A stretch of DNA of 64,000 nt, taken from Phylloscopus collybita (Eukaryota > Chordata > Aves > Passeriformes > Phylloscopidae). Within the stretch, counting starts at the first letter, position 1; the number at the start of each line of letters is the position of its first letter. Of the stretch, positions 13,715-26,932 are shown piece after piece. Both the position numbers and the translations under genes were made by a program. The notes beneath the pieces were generated by a model, which worked only from the letters and a program-made list of their open reading frames with translations, was not told the DNA's origin and made no database searches. The DNA is taken from NCBI GenBank assembly GCA_027886175.1, contig JAJNNQ010000139.1, positions 558,001-622,000 on the forward strand, written 5' to 3'.

Positions 13715-13836
13715 CGCCAGCACCCGCTTGCAGCGACCGAGTTCGGCTTTCCACGTTCTTCCCCGGCTCTCTTTCGCTTCTCCGCACAAGCTGCGGCTGT
13801 ACCGAAGACGCCGCTGGCTGTGCTTCCGCGAAGCGC
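13715..13836. other. CpG-dense block of the monomer
   Basis: Sixteen CpG dinucleotides lie in about 122 bp (monomer positions 256-377), against 28 in the whole monomer by hand count. Much of the left part is pyrimidine-rich on the + strand. The whole monomer meets the classical CpG-island thresholds for GC and observed/expected ratio, though in a satellite this need not mean promoter activity. Confidence 0.7.
13820..13836. repeat. Short hairpin with 3-nt loop, one per monomer
   Basis: GTGCTTC, loop CGC, GAAGCGC: seven pairs, six Watson-Crick and one G-T, at monomer positions 361-377. It ends the CpG-dense block and is almost invariant across the array. A role in transcript folding is conceivable but unsupported. 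Confidence 0.55.
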
Positions 13837-15954
13837 TGCTTTCTCGGCAAAACGCAGCTTCTCGTTCTTGACAGCTCTGCTATGCAGAAGCACAGGAAAG
13901 CCGGCAGAGCTGCTCCTCTAGCTGCTCTACGCAGAGGCAACTGTAAATCAGCTAGACAGTGATGCTGTTGTGGAAAAGGCAGGAAAGTGGCTGCAAAAGC
14001 GTTTTGGCTTGCTGGAAGCAGCAGCAAGCACGCGGGCTTCTCTGCACGCTGCAAACACAAAACAGAAGCACCTACACGGCGAGAGGAGACTGCCTGACAC
14101 CTGCTGCACTCAGTACAGCTCTGGGCTGCTGCCAGGAAAGGTATTTCAAGGAACTAGCCACGGGGACTCTGCACTGTGCTGGGAGAGTTTCTACAAGGTG
14201 ACCAGAAGCTGTTCGCCAGCACCCGCTTGTAGCGACCGAGTTCGGCTTTCCACGTTCTTCCCCGGCTCTCTTTCGCTTCTCCACACAAGCTGCGGCTGTA
14301 CCGAAGACGCCGCTGGCTGTGCTTCCGCGAAGCGCTGCTTTCTCGGCAAAACGCAGCTTCTCGTTCTTGACAGCTCTGCTATGCAGAAGCACAGGAAAGC
14401 CGGCAGAGCTGCTCCTCTAGCTGCTCTACGCAGAGGCAACTGTAAATCAGCTAGACAGTGATCCTGTTGTGGAAAAGGCAGGAAAGTGGCTGCAAAAGCG
14501 TTTTGGCTTGCTGGAAGCAGCAGCAAGCACGCGGGCTTCTCTGCACGCTGCAAACACAAAACAGAAGCACCTACACGGCGAGAGGAGACGGCCTGACACC
14601 TGCTGCACTCAGTACAGCTCTGGGCTGCTGCCAGGAAAGGTATTTCAAGGAACTAGCCACGGGGACTCTGCACTGTGCTGGGACAGTTTCTACAAGGTGA
14701 CCAGAAGCTGTTCGCCAGCACCCGCTTGCAGCGACCGAGTTCGGCTTTCCACGTTCTTCCCCGGCTCTCTTTCGCTTCTCCGCACAAGCTGCGGCTGTAC
14801 CGAAGACGCCGCTGGCTGTGCTTCCCCGAAGCGCTGCTTTCTCGGCAAAACGCAGCTTCTCGTTCTTGACAGCTCTGCTATGCAGAAGCACAGGAAAGCC
14901 GGCAGAGCTGCTCCTCTAGCTGCTCTACGCAGAGGCAACTGTAAATCAGCTAGACAGTGATCCTGTTGTGGAAAAGGCAGGAAAGTGGCTGCAAAAGCGT
15001 TTTGGCTTGCTGGAAGCAGCAGCAAGCACGCGGGCTTCTCTGCACGCTGCAAACACAAAACAGAAGCACCTACACGGCGAGAGGAGACGGCCTGACACCT
15101 GCTGCACTCAGTACAGCTCTGGGCTGCTGCCAGGAAAGGTATTTCAAGGAACTAGCCACGGGGACTCTGCACTGTGCTGGGACAGTTTCTACAAGGTGAC
15201 CAGAAGCTGTTCGCCAGCACCCGCTTGCAGCGACCGAGTTCGGCTTTCCACGTTCTTCCCCGGCTCTCTTTCGCTTCTCCGCACAAGCTGCGGCTGTACC
15301 GAAGACGCCGCTGGCTGTGCTTCCGCGAAGCGCTGCTTTCTCGGCAAAACGCAGCTTCTCGTTCTTGACAGCTCTGCTATGCAGAAGCACAGGAAAGCCG
15401 GCAGAGCTGCTCCTCTAGCTGCTCTACGCAGAGGCAACTGTAAATCAGCTAGACAGTGATCCTGTTGTGGAAAAGGCAGGAAAGTGGCTGCAAAAGCGTT
15501 TTGGCTTGCTGAAAGCAGCAGCAAGCACGCGGGCTTCTCTGCACGCTGCAAACACAAAACAGAAGCACCTACACGGCGAGAGGAGACTGCCTGACACCGG
15601 CTGCACTCAGTACAGCTCTGGGCTGCTGCCAGGAAAGGTATTTCAAGGAACTAGCCACGGGGACTCTGCACTGTGCTGGGAGAGTTTGTACAAGGTGACC
15701 AGAAGCTGTTCGCCAGCACCCGCTTGCAGCGACCGAGTTCGGCTTTCCACGTTCTTCCCCGGCTCTCTTTCGCTTCTCCGCACAAGCTGCGGCTGTACCG
15801 AAGACGCCGCTGGCTGTGCTTCCGCGAAGCGCTGCTTTCTCGGCAAAACGCAGCTTCTCGTTCTTGACAGCTCTGCTATGCAGAAGCACAGGAAAGCCGG
15901 CAGAGCTGCTCCTCTAGCTGCTCTACGCAGAGGCAACTGTAAATCAGCTAGACA

Positions 15955-18948
15955 GTGATGCTGTTGTGGAAAAGGCAGGAAAGTGGCTGCAAAAGCGTTT
16001 TGGCTTGCTGAAAGCAGCAGCAAGCACGCGGGCTTCTCTGCACGCTGCAAACACAAAACAGAAGCACCTACACGGCGAGAGGAGACTGCCTGACACCGGC
16101 TGCACTCAGTACAGCTCTGGGCTGCTGCCAGGAAAGGTATTTCAAGGAACTAGCCACGGGGACTCTGCACTGTGCTGGGACAGTTTCTACAAGGTGACCA
16201 GAAGCTGTTCGCCAGCACCCGCTTGCAGCGACCGAGTTCGGCTTTCCACGTTCTTCCCCGGCTCTCTTTCGCTTCTCCGCACAAGCTGCGGCTGTACCGA
16301 AGACGCCGCTGGCTGTGCTTCCGCGAAGCGCTGCTTTCTCGGCAAAACGCAGCTTCTCGTTCTTGACAGCTCTGCTATGCAGAAGCACAGGAAAGCCGGC
16401 AGAGCTGCTCCTCTAGCTGCTCTACGCAGAGGCAACTGTAAATCAGCTAGACAGTGATCCTGTTGTGGAAAAGGCAGGAAAGTGGCTGCAAAAGCGTTTT
16501 GGCTTGCTGGAAGCAGCAGCATGCACGCGGGCTTCTCTGCACGCTGCAAACACAAAACAGAAGCACCTACACGGCGAGAGGATACTGCCTGACACCTGCT
16601 GCACTCAGTACAGCTCTGGGCTGCTGCCAGGAAAGGTATTTCAAGGAACTAGCCACGGGGACTCTGCACTGTGCTGGGAGAGTTTCTACAAGGTGACCAG
16701 AAGCTGTTCGCCAGCACCCGCTTGCAGCGACCGAGTTCGGCTTTCCACGTTCTTCCCCGGCTCTCTTTCGCTTCTCCGCACAAGCTGCGGCTGTACCGAA
16801 GACGCCGCTGGCTGTGCTTCCGCGAAGCGCTGCTTTCTCGGCAAAACGCAGCTTCTCGTTCTTGACAGCTCTGCTATGCAGAAGCACAGGAAAGCCGGCA
16901 GAGCTGCTCCTCTAGCTGCTCTACGCAGAGGCAACTGTAAATCAGCTAGACAGTGATCCTGTTGTGGAAAAGGCAGGAAAGTGGCTGCAAAAGCGTTTTG
17001 GCTTGCTGGAAGCAGCAGCAAGCACGCGGGCTTCTCTGCACGCTGCAAACACAAAACAGAAGCACCTACACGGCGAGAGGAGACTGCCTGACACCTGCTG
17101 CACTCAGTACAGCTCTGGGCTGCTGCCAGGAAAGGTATTTCAAGGAACTCGCCACGGGGACTCTGCACTGTGCTGGGAGAGTTTCTACAAGGTGACCAGA
17201 AGCTGTTCGCCAGCACCCGCTTGCAGCGACCGAGTTCGGCTTTCCACGTTCTTCCCCGGCTCTCTTTCGCTTCTCCGCACAAGCTGCGGCTGTACCGAAG
17301 ACGCCGCTGGCTGTGCTTCCGCGAAGCGCTGCTTTCTCGGCAAAACGCAGCTTCTCGTTCTTGACAGCTCTGCTATGCAGAAGCACAGGAAAGCCGGCAG
17401 AGCTGCTCCTCTAGCTGCTCTACGCAGAGGCAACTGTAAATCAGGTAGACAGTGATGCTGTTGTGGAAAAGGCAGGAAAGTGGCTGCAAAAGCGTTTTGG
17501 CTTGCTGGGAGCAGCAGCAAGCACGCGGGTTTCTCTGCACGCTGCAAACACAAAACAGAAGCACCTACACGGCGAGAGGAGACTGCCTGACACCTGCTGC
17601 ACTCAGTACAGCTCTGGGCTGCTGCCAGGAAAGGTATTTCAAGGAACTAGCCACGGGGACTCTGCACTGTGCTGGGAGAGTTTCTACAAGGTGACCAGAA
17701 GCTGTTCGCCAGCACCCGCTTGCAGCGACCGAGTTCGGCTTTCCACGTTCTTCCCCGGCTCTCTTTCGCTTCTCCGCACAAGCTGCGGCTGTACCGAAGA
17801 CGCCGCTGGCTGTGCTTCCGCGAAGCGCTGCTTTCTCGGCAAAACGCAGCTTCTCGTTCTTGACAGCTCTGCTATGCAGAAGCACAGGAAAGCCGGCAGA
17901 GCTGCTCCTCTAGCTGCTCTACGCAGAGGCAACTGTAAATCAGCTAGACAGTGATGCTGTTGTGGAAAAGGCAGGAAAGTGGCTGCAAAAGCGTTTTGGC
18001 TTGCTGGAAGCAGCAGCAAGCACGCGGGCTTCTCTGCACGCTGCAAACACAAAACAGAAGCACCTACACGGCGAGAGGAGACTGCCTGACACCTGCTGCA
18101 CTCAGTACAGCTCTGGGCTGCTGCCAGGAAAGGTATTTCAAGGAACTAGCCACGGGGACTCTGCACTGTGCTGGGAGAGTTTGTACAAGGTGACCAGAAG
18201 CTGTTCGCCAGCACCCGCTTGCAGCGACCGAGTTCGGCTTTCCACGTTCTTCCCCGGCTCTCTTTCGCTTCTCCGCACAAGCTGCGGCTGTAGCGAAGAC
18301 GCCGCTGGCTGTGCTTCCGCGAAGCGCTGCTTTCTCGGCAAAACGCAGCTTCTCGTTCTTGACAGCTCTGCTATGCAGAAGCACAGGAAAGCCGGCAGAG
18401 CTGCTCCTCTAGCTGCTCTACGCAGAGGCAACTGTAAATCAGCTAGACAGTGATCCTGTTGTGGAATAGGCAAGAAAGTGGCTGCAAAAGCGTTTTGGCT
18501 TGCTGGAAGCAGCAGCAAGCACGCGGGCTTCTCTGCACGCTGCAAACACAAAACAGAAGCACCTACACGGCGAGAGGATACTGCCTGACACCTGCTGCAC
18601 TCAGTACAGCTCTGGGCTGCTGCCAGGAAAGGTATTTCAAGGAACTAGCCACGGGGACTCTGCACTGTGCTGGGAGAGTTTGTACAAGGTGACCAGAAGC
18701 TGTTCGCCAGCACCCGCTTGCAGCGACCGAGTTCGGCTTTCCACGTTCTTCCCCGGCTCTCTTTCGCTTCTCCGCACAAGCTGCGGCTGTACCGAAGACG
18801 CCGCTGGCTGTGCTTCCGCGAAGCGCTGCTTTCTCGGCAAAACGCAGCTTCTCGTTCTTGACAGCTCTGCTATGCAGAAGCACAGGAAAGCCGGCAGAGC
18901 TGCTCCTCTAGCTGCTCTACGCAGAGGCAACTGTAAATCAGCTAGACA
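15955..18948 (+). repeat. 6-monomer relative of the downstream 7-monomer repeat
   Basis: Marker order: 57A/144G (15955); 69T/130T/227G (16454); 198C/227G/493G (16953); 58G/79T/227G (17452); 227G/233G/343G (17951); 18T/24A/130T/227G/233G (18450). This equals slots 1, 3, 4, 5, 6 and 7 of the HOR at 23440-36912, with slot 2 (m69T/m76A/m390T) absent. It is either an ancestral form or a copy that lost one monomer by unequal exchange. Confidence 0.8.
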
Positions 18949-21900
18949 GTGATGCTGTTGTGGAAAAGGCAGGAAAGTGGCTGCAAAAGCGTTTTGGCTT
19001 GCTGGAAGCAGCAGCATGCACGCAGGCTTCTCTGCACGCTGCAAACACAAAACAGAAGCACCTACACGGCGAGAGGAGACGGCCTGACACCTGCTGCACT
19101 CAGTACAGCTCTGGGCTGCTGCCAGGAAAGGTATTTCAAGGAACTAGCCACGGGGACTCTGCACTGTGCTGGGACAGTTTCTACAAGGTGACCAGAAGCT
19201 GTTCGCCAGCACCCGCTTGCAGCGACCGAGTTCGGCTTTCCACGTTCTTCCCCGGCTCTCTTTCGCTTCTCCGCACAAGCTGCGGCTGTACCGAAGACGC
19301 CGCTGGCTGTGCTTCCGCGAAGCGCTGCTTTCTCGGCAAAACGCAGCTTCTCGTTCTTGACAGCTCTGCTATGCAGAAGCACAGGAAAGCCGGCAGAGCT
19401 GCTCCTCTAGCTGCTCTACGCAGAGGCAACTGTAAATCAGCTAGACAGTGATGCTGTTGTGGAAAAGGCAGGAAAGTGGCTGCAAAAGCGTTTTGGCTTG
19501 CTGGAAGCAGCAGCAAGCACGCGGGCTTCTCTGCACGCTGCAAACACCAAACAGAAGCACCTACACGGCGAGAGGAGACGGCCTGACACCTGCTGCACTC
19601 AGTACAGCTCTGGGCTGCTGCCAGGAAAGGTATTTCAAGGAACTAGCCACGGGGACTCTGCACTGTGCTGGGACAGTTTCTACAAGGTGACCAGAAGCTG
19701 TTCGCCAGCACCCGCTTGCAGCGACCGAGTTCGGCTTTCCACGTTCTTCCCCGGCTCTCTTTCGCTTCTCCGCACAAGCTGCGGCTGTAGCGAAGACGCC
19801 GCTGGCTGTGCTTCCGCGAAGCGCTGCTTTCTCGGCAAAACGCAGCTTCTCGTTCTTGACAGCTCTGCTATGCAGAAGCACAGGAAAGCCGGCAGAGCTG
19901 CTCCTCTAGCTGCTCTACGCAGAGGCAACTGTAAATCAGCTAGACAGTGATCCTGTTGTGGAATAGGCAAGAAAGTGGCTGCAAAAGCGTTTTGGCTTGC
20001 TGGAAGCAGCAGCAAGCACGCGGGCTTCTCTGCACGCTGCAAACACAAAACAGAAGCACCTACACGGCGAGAGGATACTGCCTGACACCTGCTGCACTCA
20101 GTACAGCTCTGGGGTGCTGCCAGGAAAGGTATTTCAAGGAACTAGCCACGGGGACTCTGCACTGTGCTGGGACAGTTTCTACAAGGTGACCAGAAGCTGT
20201 TCGCCAGCACCCGCTTGCAGCGACCGAGTTCGGCTTTCCACGTTCTTCCCCGGCTCTCTTTCGCTTCTCCGCACAAGCTGCGGCTGTACCGAAGACGCCG
20301 CTGGCTGTGCTTCCGCGAAGCGCTGCTTTCTCGGCAAAACGCAGCTTCTCGTTCTTGACAGCTCTGCTATGCAGAAGCACAGGAAAGCCGGCAGAGCTGC
20401 TCCTCTAGCTGCTCTACGCAGAGGCAACTGTAAATCAGCTAGACAGTGATGCTGTTGTGGAAAAGGCAGGAAAGTGGCTGCAAAAGCGTTTTGGCTTGCT
20501 GGAAGCAGCAGCATGCACGCAGGCTTCACTGCACGCTGCAAACACAAAACAGAAGCACCTACACGGCGAGAGGAGACGGCCTGACACCTGCTGCACTCAG
20601 TACAGCTCTGGGCTGCTGCCAGGAAAGGTATTTCAAGGAACTAGCCACGGGGACTCTGCACTGTGCTGGGACAGTTTCTACAAGGTGACCAGAAGCTGTT
20701 CGCCAGCACCCGCTTGCAGCGACCGAGTTCGGCTTTCCACGTTCTTCCCCGGCTCTCTTTCGCTTCTCCGCACAAGCTGCGGCTGTACCGAAGACGCCGC
20801 TGGCTGTGCTTCCGCGAAGCGCTGCTTTCTCGGCAAAACGCAGCTTCTCGTTCTTGACAGCTCTGCTATGCAGAAGCACAGGAAAGCCGGCAGAGCTGCT
20901 CCTCTAGCTGCTCTACGCAGAGGCAACTGTAAATCAGCTAGACAGTGATGCTGTTGTGGAAAAGGCAGGAAAGTGGCTGCAAAAGCGTTTTGGCTTGCTG
21001 GAAGCAGCAGCAAGCACGCGGGCTTCTCTGCACGCTGCAAACACAAAACAGAAGCACCTACACGGCGAGAGGAGACTGCCTGACACCTGCTGCACTCAGT
21101 ACAGCTCTGGGCTGCTGCCAGGAAAGGTATTTCAAGGAACTAGCCACGGGGACTCTGCACTGTGCTGGGAGAGTTTGTACAAGGTGACCAGAAGCTGTTC
21201 GCCAGCACCCGCTTGCAGCGACCGAGTTCGGCTTTCCACGTTCTTCCCCGGCTCTCTTTCGCTTCTCCGCACAAGCTGCGGCTGTACCGAAGACGCCGCT
21301 GGCTGTGCTTCCGCGAAGCGCTGCTTTCTCGGCAAAACGCAGCTTCTCGTTCTTGACAGCTCTGCTATGCAGAAGCACAGGAAAGCCGGCAGAGCTGCTC
21401 CTCTAGCTGCTCTACGCAGAGGCAACTGTAAATCAGCTAGACAGTGATGCTGTTGTGGAAAAGGCAGGAAAGTGGCTGCAAAAGCGTTTTGGCTTGCTGG
21501 AAGCAGCAGCAAGCACGCGGGCTTCTCTGCACGCTGCAAACACAAAACAGAAGCACCTACACGGCGAGAGGATACTGCCTGACACCTGCTGCACTCAGTA
21601 CAGCTCTGGGCTGCTGCCAGGAAAGGTATTTCAAGGAACTAGCCACGGGGACTCTGCACTGTGCTGGGACAGTTTCTACAAGGTGACCAGAAGCTGTTCG
21701 CCAGCACCCGCTTGCAGCGACCGAGTTCGGCTTTCCACGTTCTTCCCCGGCTCTCTTTCGCTTCTCCGCACAAGCTGCGGCTGTACCGAAGACGCCGCTG
21801 GCTGTGCTTCCGCGAAGCGCTGCTTTCTCGGCAAAACGCAGCTTCTCGTTCTTGACAGCTCTGCTATGCAGAAGCACAGGAAAGCCGGCAGAGCTGCTCC

Positions 21901-23439
21901 TCTAGCTGCTCTACGCAGAGGCAACTGTAAATCAGCTAGACAGTGATCCTGTTGTGGAAAAGGCAGGAAAGTGGCTGCAAAAGCGTTTTGGCTTGCTGGA
22001 AGCAGCAGCAAGCACGCGGGCTTCTCTGCACGCTGCAAACACAAAACAGAAGCACCTACACGGCGAGAGGAGACTGCCTGACACCTGCTGCACTCAGTAC
22101 AGCTCTGGGCTGCTGCCAGGAAAGGTATTTCAAGGAACTAGCCACGGGGACTCTGCACTGTGCTGGGACAGTTTCTACAAGGTGACCAGAAGCTGTTCGC
22201 CAGCACCCGCTTGCAGCGACCGAGTTCGGCTTTCCACGTTCTTCCCCGGCTCTCTTTCGCTTCTCCGCACAAGCTGCGGCTGTACCGAAGACGCCGCTGG
22301 CTGTGCTTCCGCGAAGCGCTGCTTTCTCGGCAAAACGCAGCTTCTCGTTCTTGACAGCTCTGCTATGCAGAAGCACAGGAAAGCCGGCAGAGCTGCTCCT
22401 CTAGCTGCTCTACGCAGAGGCAACTGTAAATCAGCTAGACAGTGATCCTGTTGTGGAAAAGGCAGGAAAGTGGCTGCAAAAGCGTTTTGGCTTGCTGAAA
22501 GCAGCAGCAAGCACGCGGGCTTCTCTGCACGCTGCAAACACAAAACAGAAGCACCTACACGGCGAGAGGAGACTGCCTGACACCTGCTGCACTCAGTACA
22601 GTTCTGGGCTGCTGCCAGGAAAGGTATTTCAAGGAACTAGCCACGGGGACTCTGCACTGTGCTGGGACAGTTTCTACAAGGTGACCAGAAGCTGTTCGCC
22701 AGCACCCGCTTGCAGCGACCGAGTTCGGCTTTCCACGTTCTTCCCCGGCTCTCTTTCGCTTCTCCGCACAAGCTGCGGCTGTACCGAAGACGCCGCTGGC
22801 TGTGCTTCCGCGAAGCGCTGCTTTCTCGGCAAAACGCAGCTTCTCGTTCTTGACAGCTCTGCTATGCAGAAGCACAGGAAAGCCGGCAGAGCTGCTCCTC
22901 TAGCTGCTCTACGCAGAGGCAACTGTAAATCAGCTAGACAGTGATCCTGTTGTGGAAAAGGCAGGAAAGTGGCTGCAAAAGCGTTTTGGCTTGCTGAAAG
23001 CAGCAGCAAGCACGCGGGCTTCTCTGCACGCTGCAAACACAAAACAGAAGCACCTACACGGCGAGAGGAGACTGCCTGACACCGGCTGCACTCAGTACAG
23101 CTCTGGGCTGCTGCCAGGAAAGGTATTTCAAGGAACTAGCCACGGGGACTCTGCACTGTGCTGGGAGAGTTTGTACAAGGTGACCAGAAGCTGTTCGCCA
23201 GCACCCGCTTGCAGCGACCGAGTTCGGCTTTCCACGTTCTTCCCCGGCTCTCTTTCGCTTCTCCGCACAAGCTGCGGCTGTACCGAAGACGCCGCTGGCT
23301 GTGCTTCCGCGAAGCGCTGCTTTCTCGGCAAAACGCAGCTTCTCGTTCTTGACAGCTCTGCTATGCAGAAGCACAGGAAAGCCGGCAGAGCTGCTCCTCT
23401 AGCTGCTCTACGCAGAGGCAACTGTAAATCAGCTAGACA
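18949..23439 (+). repeat. Nine monomers in mixed order
   Basis: Markers: 69T/76A/133G (18949); 101C/133G/343G (19448); 18T/24A/130T (19947); 69T/76A/83A/133G (20446); 227G/233G (20945); 130T (21444); consensus (21943); 57A (22442); 57A/144G/227G/233G (22941). The first monomer resembles slot 2 of the 7-monomer HOR but lacks m390T. The stretch 19448-21443 mirrors 2482-4477. Confidence 0.83.
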
Positions 23440-26400
23440 GTGATGCTGTTGTGGAAAAGGCAGGAAAGTGGCTGCAAAAGCGTTTTGGCTTGCTGAAAGC
23501 AGCAGCAAGCACGCGGGCTTCTCTGCACGCTGCAAACACAAAACAGAAGCACCTACACGGCGAGAGGAGACTGCCTGACACCGGCTGCACTCAGTACAGC
23601 TCTGGGCTGCTGCCAGGAAAGGTATTTCAAGGAACTAGCCACGGGGACTCTGCACTGTGCTGGGACAGTTTCTACAAGGTGACCAGAAGCTGTTCGCCAG
23701 CACCCGCTTGCAGCGACCGAGTTCGGCTTTCCACGTTCTTCCCCGGCTCTCTTTCGCTTCTCCGCACAAGCTGCGGCTGTACCGAAGACGCCGCTGGCTG
23801 TGCTTCCGCGAAGCGCTGCTTTCTCGGCAAAACGCAGCTTCTCGTTCTTGACAGCTCTGCTATGCAGAAGCACAGGAAAGGCGGCAGAGCTGCTCCTCTA
23901 GCTGCTCTACGCAGAGGCAACTGTAAATCAGCTAGACAGTGATGCTGTTGTGGAAAAGGCAGGAAAGTGGCTGCAAAAGCGTTTTGGCTTGCTGGAAGCA
24001 GCAGCATGCACGCAGGCTTCTCTGCACGCTGCAAACACAAAACAGAAGCACCTACACGGCGAGAGGAGACGGCCTGACACCTGCTGCACTCAGTACAGCT
24101 CTGGGCTGCTGCCAGGAAAGGTATTTCAAGGAACTAGCCACGGGGACTCTGCACTGTGCTGGGACAGTTTCTACAAGGTGACCAGAAGCTGTTCGCCAGC
24201 ACCCGCTTGCAGCGACCGAGTTCGGCTTTCCACGTTCTTCCCCGGCTCTCTTTCGCTTCTCCGCACAAGCTGCGGCTGTACCGAAGACGCCGCTGGCTGT
24301 GCTTCCGCGAAGCGCTGCTTTCTCGGCTCAACGCAGCTTCTCGTTCTTGACAGCTCTGCTATGCAGAAGCACAGGAAAGCCGGCAGAGCTGCTCCTCTAG
24401 CTGCTCTACGCAGAGGCAACTGTAAATCAGCTAGACAGTGATCCTGTTGTGGAAAAGGCAGGAAAGTGGCTGCAAAAGCGTTTTGGCTTGCTGGAAGCAG
24501 CAGCATGCACGCGGGCTTCTCTGCACGCTGCAAACACAAAACAGAAGCACCTACACGGCGAGAGGATACTGCCTGACACCTGATGCACTCAGTACAGCTC
24601 TGGGCTGCTGCCAGGAAAGGTATTTCAAGGAACTAGCCACGGGGACTCTGCACTGTGCTGGGAGAGTTTCTACAAGGTGACCAGAAGCTGTTCGCCAGCA
24701 CCCGCTTGCAGCGACCGAGTTCGGCTTTCCACGTTCTTCCCCGGCTCTCTTTCGCTTCTCCGCACAAGCTGCGGCTGTACCGAAGACGCCGCTGGCTGTG
24801 CTTCCGCGAAGCGCTGCTTTCTCGGCAAAACGCAGCTTCTCGTTCTTGACAGCTCTGCTATGCAGAAGCACAGGAAAGCCGGCAGAGCTGCTCCTCTAGC
24901 TGCTCTACGCAGAGGCAACTGTAAATCAGCTAGACAGTGATCCTGTTGTGGAAAAGGCAGGAAAGTGGCTGCAAAAGCGTTTTGGCTTGCTGGAAGCAGC
25001 AGCAAGCACGCGGGCTTCTCTGCACGCTGCAAACACAAAACAGAAGCACCTACACGGCGAGAGGAGACTGCCTGACACCTGCTGCACTCAGTACAGCTCT
25101 GGGCTGCTGCCAGGAAAGGTATTTCAAGGAACTCGCCACGGGGACTCTGCACTGTGCTGGGAGAGTTTCTACAAGGTGACCAGAAGCTGTTCGCCAGCAC
25201 CCGCTTGCAGCGACCGAGTTCGGCTTTCCACGTTCTTCCCCGGCTCTCTTTCGCTTCTCCGCACAAGCTGCGGCTGTACCGAAGACGCCGCTGGCTGTGC
25301 TTCCGCGAAGCGCTGCTTTCTCGGCAAAACGCAGCTTCTCGTTCTTGACAGCTCTGCTATGCAGAAGCACAGGAAAGCCGGCAGAGCTGCTCCTCTAGCT
25401 GCTCTACGCAGAGGCAACTGTAAATCAGGTAGACAGTGATGCTGTTGTGGAAAAGGCAGGAAAGTGGCTGCAAAAGCGTTTTGGCTTGCTGGGAGCAGCA
25501 GCAAGCACGCGGGTTTCTCTGCACGCTGCAAACACAAAACAGAAGCACCTACACGGCGAGAGGAGACTGCCTGACACCTGCTGCACTCAGTACAGCTCTG
25601 GGCTGCTGCCAGGAAAGGTATTTCAAGGAACTAGCCACGGGGACTCTGCACTGTGCTGGGACAGTTTCTACAAGGTGACCAGAAGCTGTTCGCCAGCACC
25701 CGCTTGCAGCGACCGAGTTCGGCTTTCCACGTTCTTCCCCGGCTCTCTTTCGCTTCTCCGCACAAGCTGCGGCTGTACCGAAGACGCCGCTGGCTGTGCT
25801 TCCGCGAAGCGCTGCTTTCTCGGCAAAACGCAGCTTCTCGTTCTTGACAGCTCTGCTATGCAGAAGCACAGGAAAGCCGGCAGAGCTGCTCCTCTAGCTG
25901 CTCTACGCAGAGGCAACTGTAAATCAGCTAGACAGTGATGCTGTTGTGGAAAAGGCAGGAAAGTGGCTGCAAAAGCGTTTTGGCTTGCTGGAAGCAGCAG
26001 CAAGCACGCGGGCTTCTCTGCACGCTGCAAACACAAAACAGAAGCACCTACACGGCGAGAGGAGACTGCCTGACACCTGCTGCACTCAGTACAGCTCTGG
26101 GCTGCTGCCAGGAAAGGTATTTCAAGGAACTAGCCACGGGGACTCTGCACTGTGCTGGGAGAGTTTGTACAAGGTGACCAGAAGCTGTTCGCCAGCACCC
26201 GCTTGCAGCGACCGAGTTCGGCTTTCCACGTTCTTCCCCGGCTCTCTTTCGCTTCTCCGCACAAGCTGCGGCTGTAGCGAAGACGCCGCTGGCTGTGCTT
26301 CCGCGAAGCGCTGCTTTCTCGGCAAAACGCAGCTTCTCGTTCTTGACAGCTCTGCTATGCAGAAGCACAGGAAAGCCGGCAGAGCTGCTCCTCTAGCTGC

Positions 26401-26932
26401 TCTACGCAGAGGCAACTGTAAATCAGCTAGACAGTGATCCTGTTGTGGAATAGGCAAGAAAGTGGCTGCAAAAGCGTTTTGGCTTGCTGGAAGCAGCAGC
26501 AAGCACGCGGGCTTCTCTGCACGCTGCAAACACAAAACAGAAGCACCTACACGGCGAGAGGATACTGCCTGACACCTGCTGCACTCAGTACAGCTCTGGG
26601 CTGCTGCCAGGAAAGGTATTTCAAGGAACTAGCCACGGGGACTCTGCACTGTGCTGGGAGAGTTTGTACAAGGTGACCAGAAGCTGTTCGCCAGCACCCG
26701 CTTGCAGCGACCGAGTTCGGCTTTCCACGTTCTTCCCCGGCTCTCTTTCGCTTCTCCGCACAAGCTGCGGCTGTACCGAAGACGCCGCTGGCTGTGCTTC
26801 CGCGAAGCGCTGCTTTCTCGGCAAAACGCAGCTTCTCGTTCTTGACAGCTCTGCTATGCAGAAGCACAGGAAAGCCGGCAGAGCTGCTCCTCTAGCTGCT
26901 CTACGCAGAGGCAACTGTAAATCAGCTAGACA
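23440..26932 (+). repeat. 7-monomer higher-order repeat, copy 1 (3493 bp)
   Basis: Slots: 1 = 57A/144G/442G (23440); 2 = 69T/76A/133G/390T/391C (23939); 3 = 69T/130T/227G (24438, with a private C to A in CCTGATGC near 24583); 4 = 198C/227G/493G (24937); 5 = 58G/79T (25436); 6 = 227G/233G/343G (25935); 7 = 18T/24A/130T/227G/233G (26434). The series repeats at 26933 and 30426. Confidence 0.9.

Larger units (their letters stand above)
13460..13958 (+). repeat. Reference (consensus-like) 499-bp monomer
   Basis: This monomer carries the commonest base at every recurrent marker apart from the freely varying m6 G/C. Internal layout: helically spaced A-tracts at monomer positions 16-47; an 8-bp dyad at 49-71; an A-rich stretch near 95-110; a CTG/CAG-rich middle; one GGTGACC site at 239-245; a pyrimidine-rich CpG-dense block from about 256 to 377 that includes a hairpin at 361-377; one GCCGGC site at 441-446; and a short 5-bp inverted repeat that joins the end of one monomer (ACTGT, 481-485) to the start of the next (ACAGT). 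GC is about 57% by hand count. I see no TATA box, AATAAA signal or recognisable gene within it. Confidence 0.9.
12462..15954 (+). repeat. Seven monomers in irregular order
   Basis: Markers in order: 18T/24A/198C (12462); 57A (12961); consensus (13460); 227G plus a private CpG change at m325 (13959); 133G with a private G to C in CCGCG near 14826 (14458); 133G (14957); 57A/144G/227G/233G (15456). I see no HOR period here. Several monomers are close to consensus. Confidence 0.85.

Noticed and set aside
13794..13837. Internal 21-22 bp direct repeat inside the monomer (two GGCTGT...CGCT units)
   Set aside because: The two units align only with gaps, and share little beyond GGCTGT, CCG and GAAG; this could be chance in CG-rich sequence.
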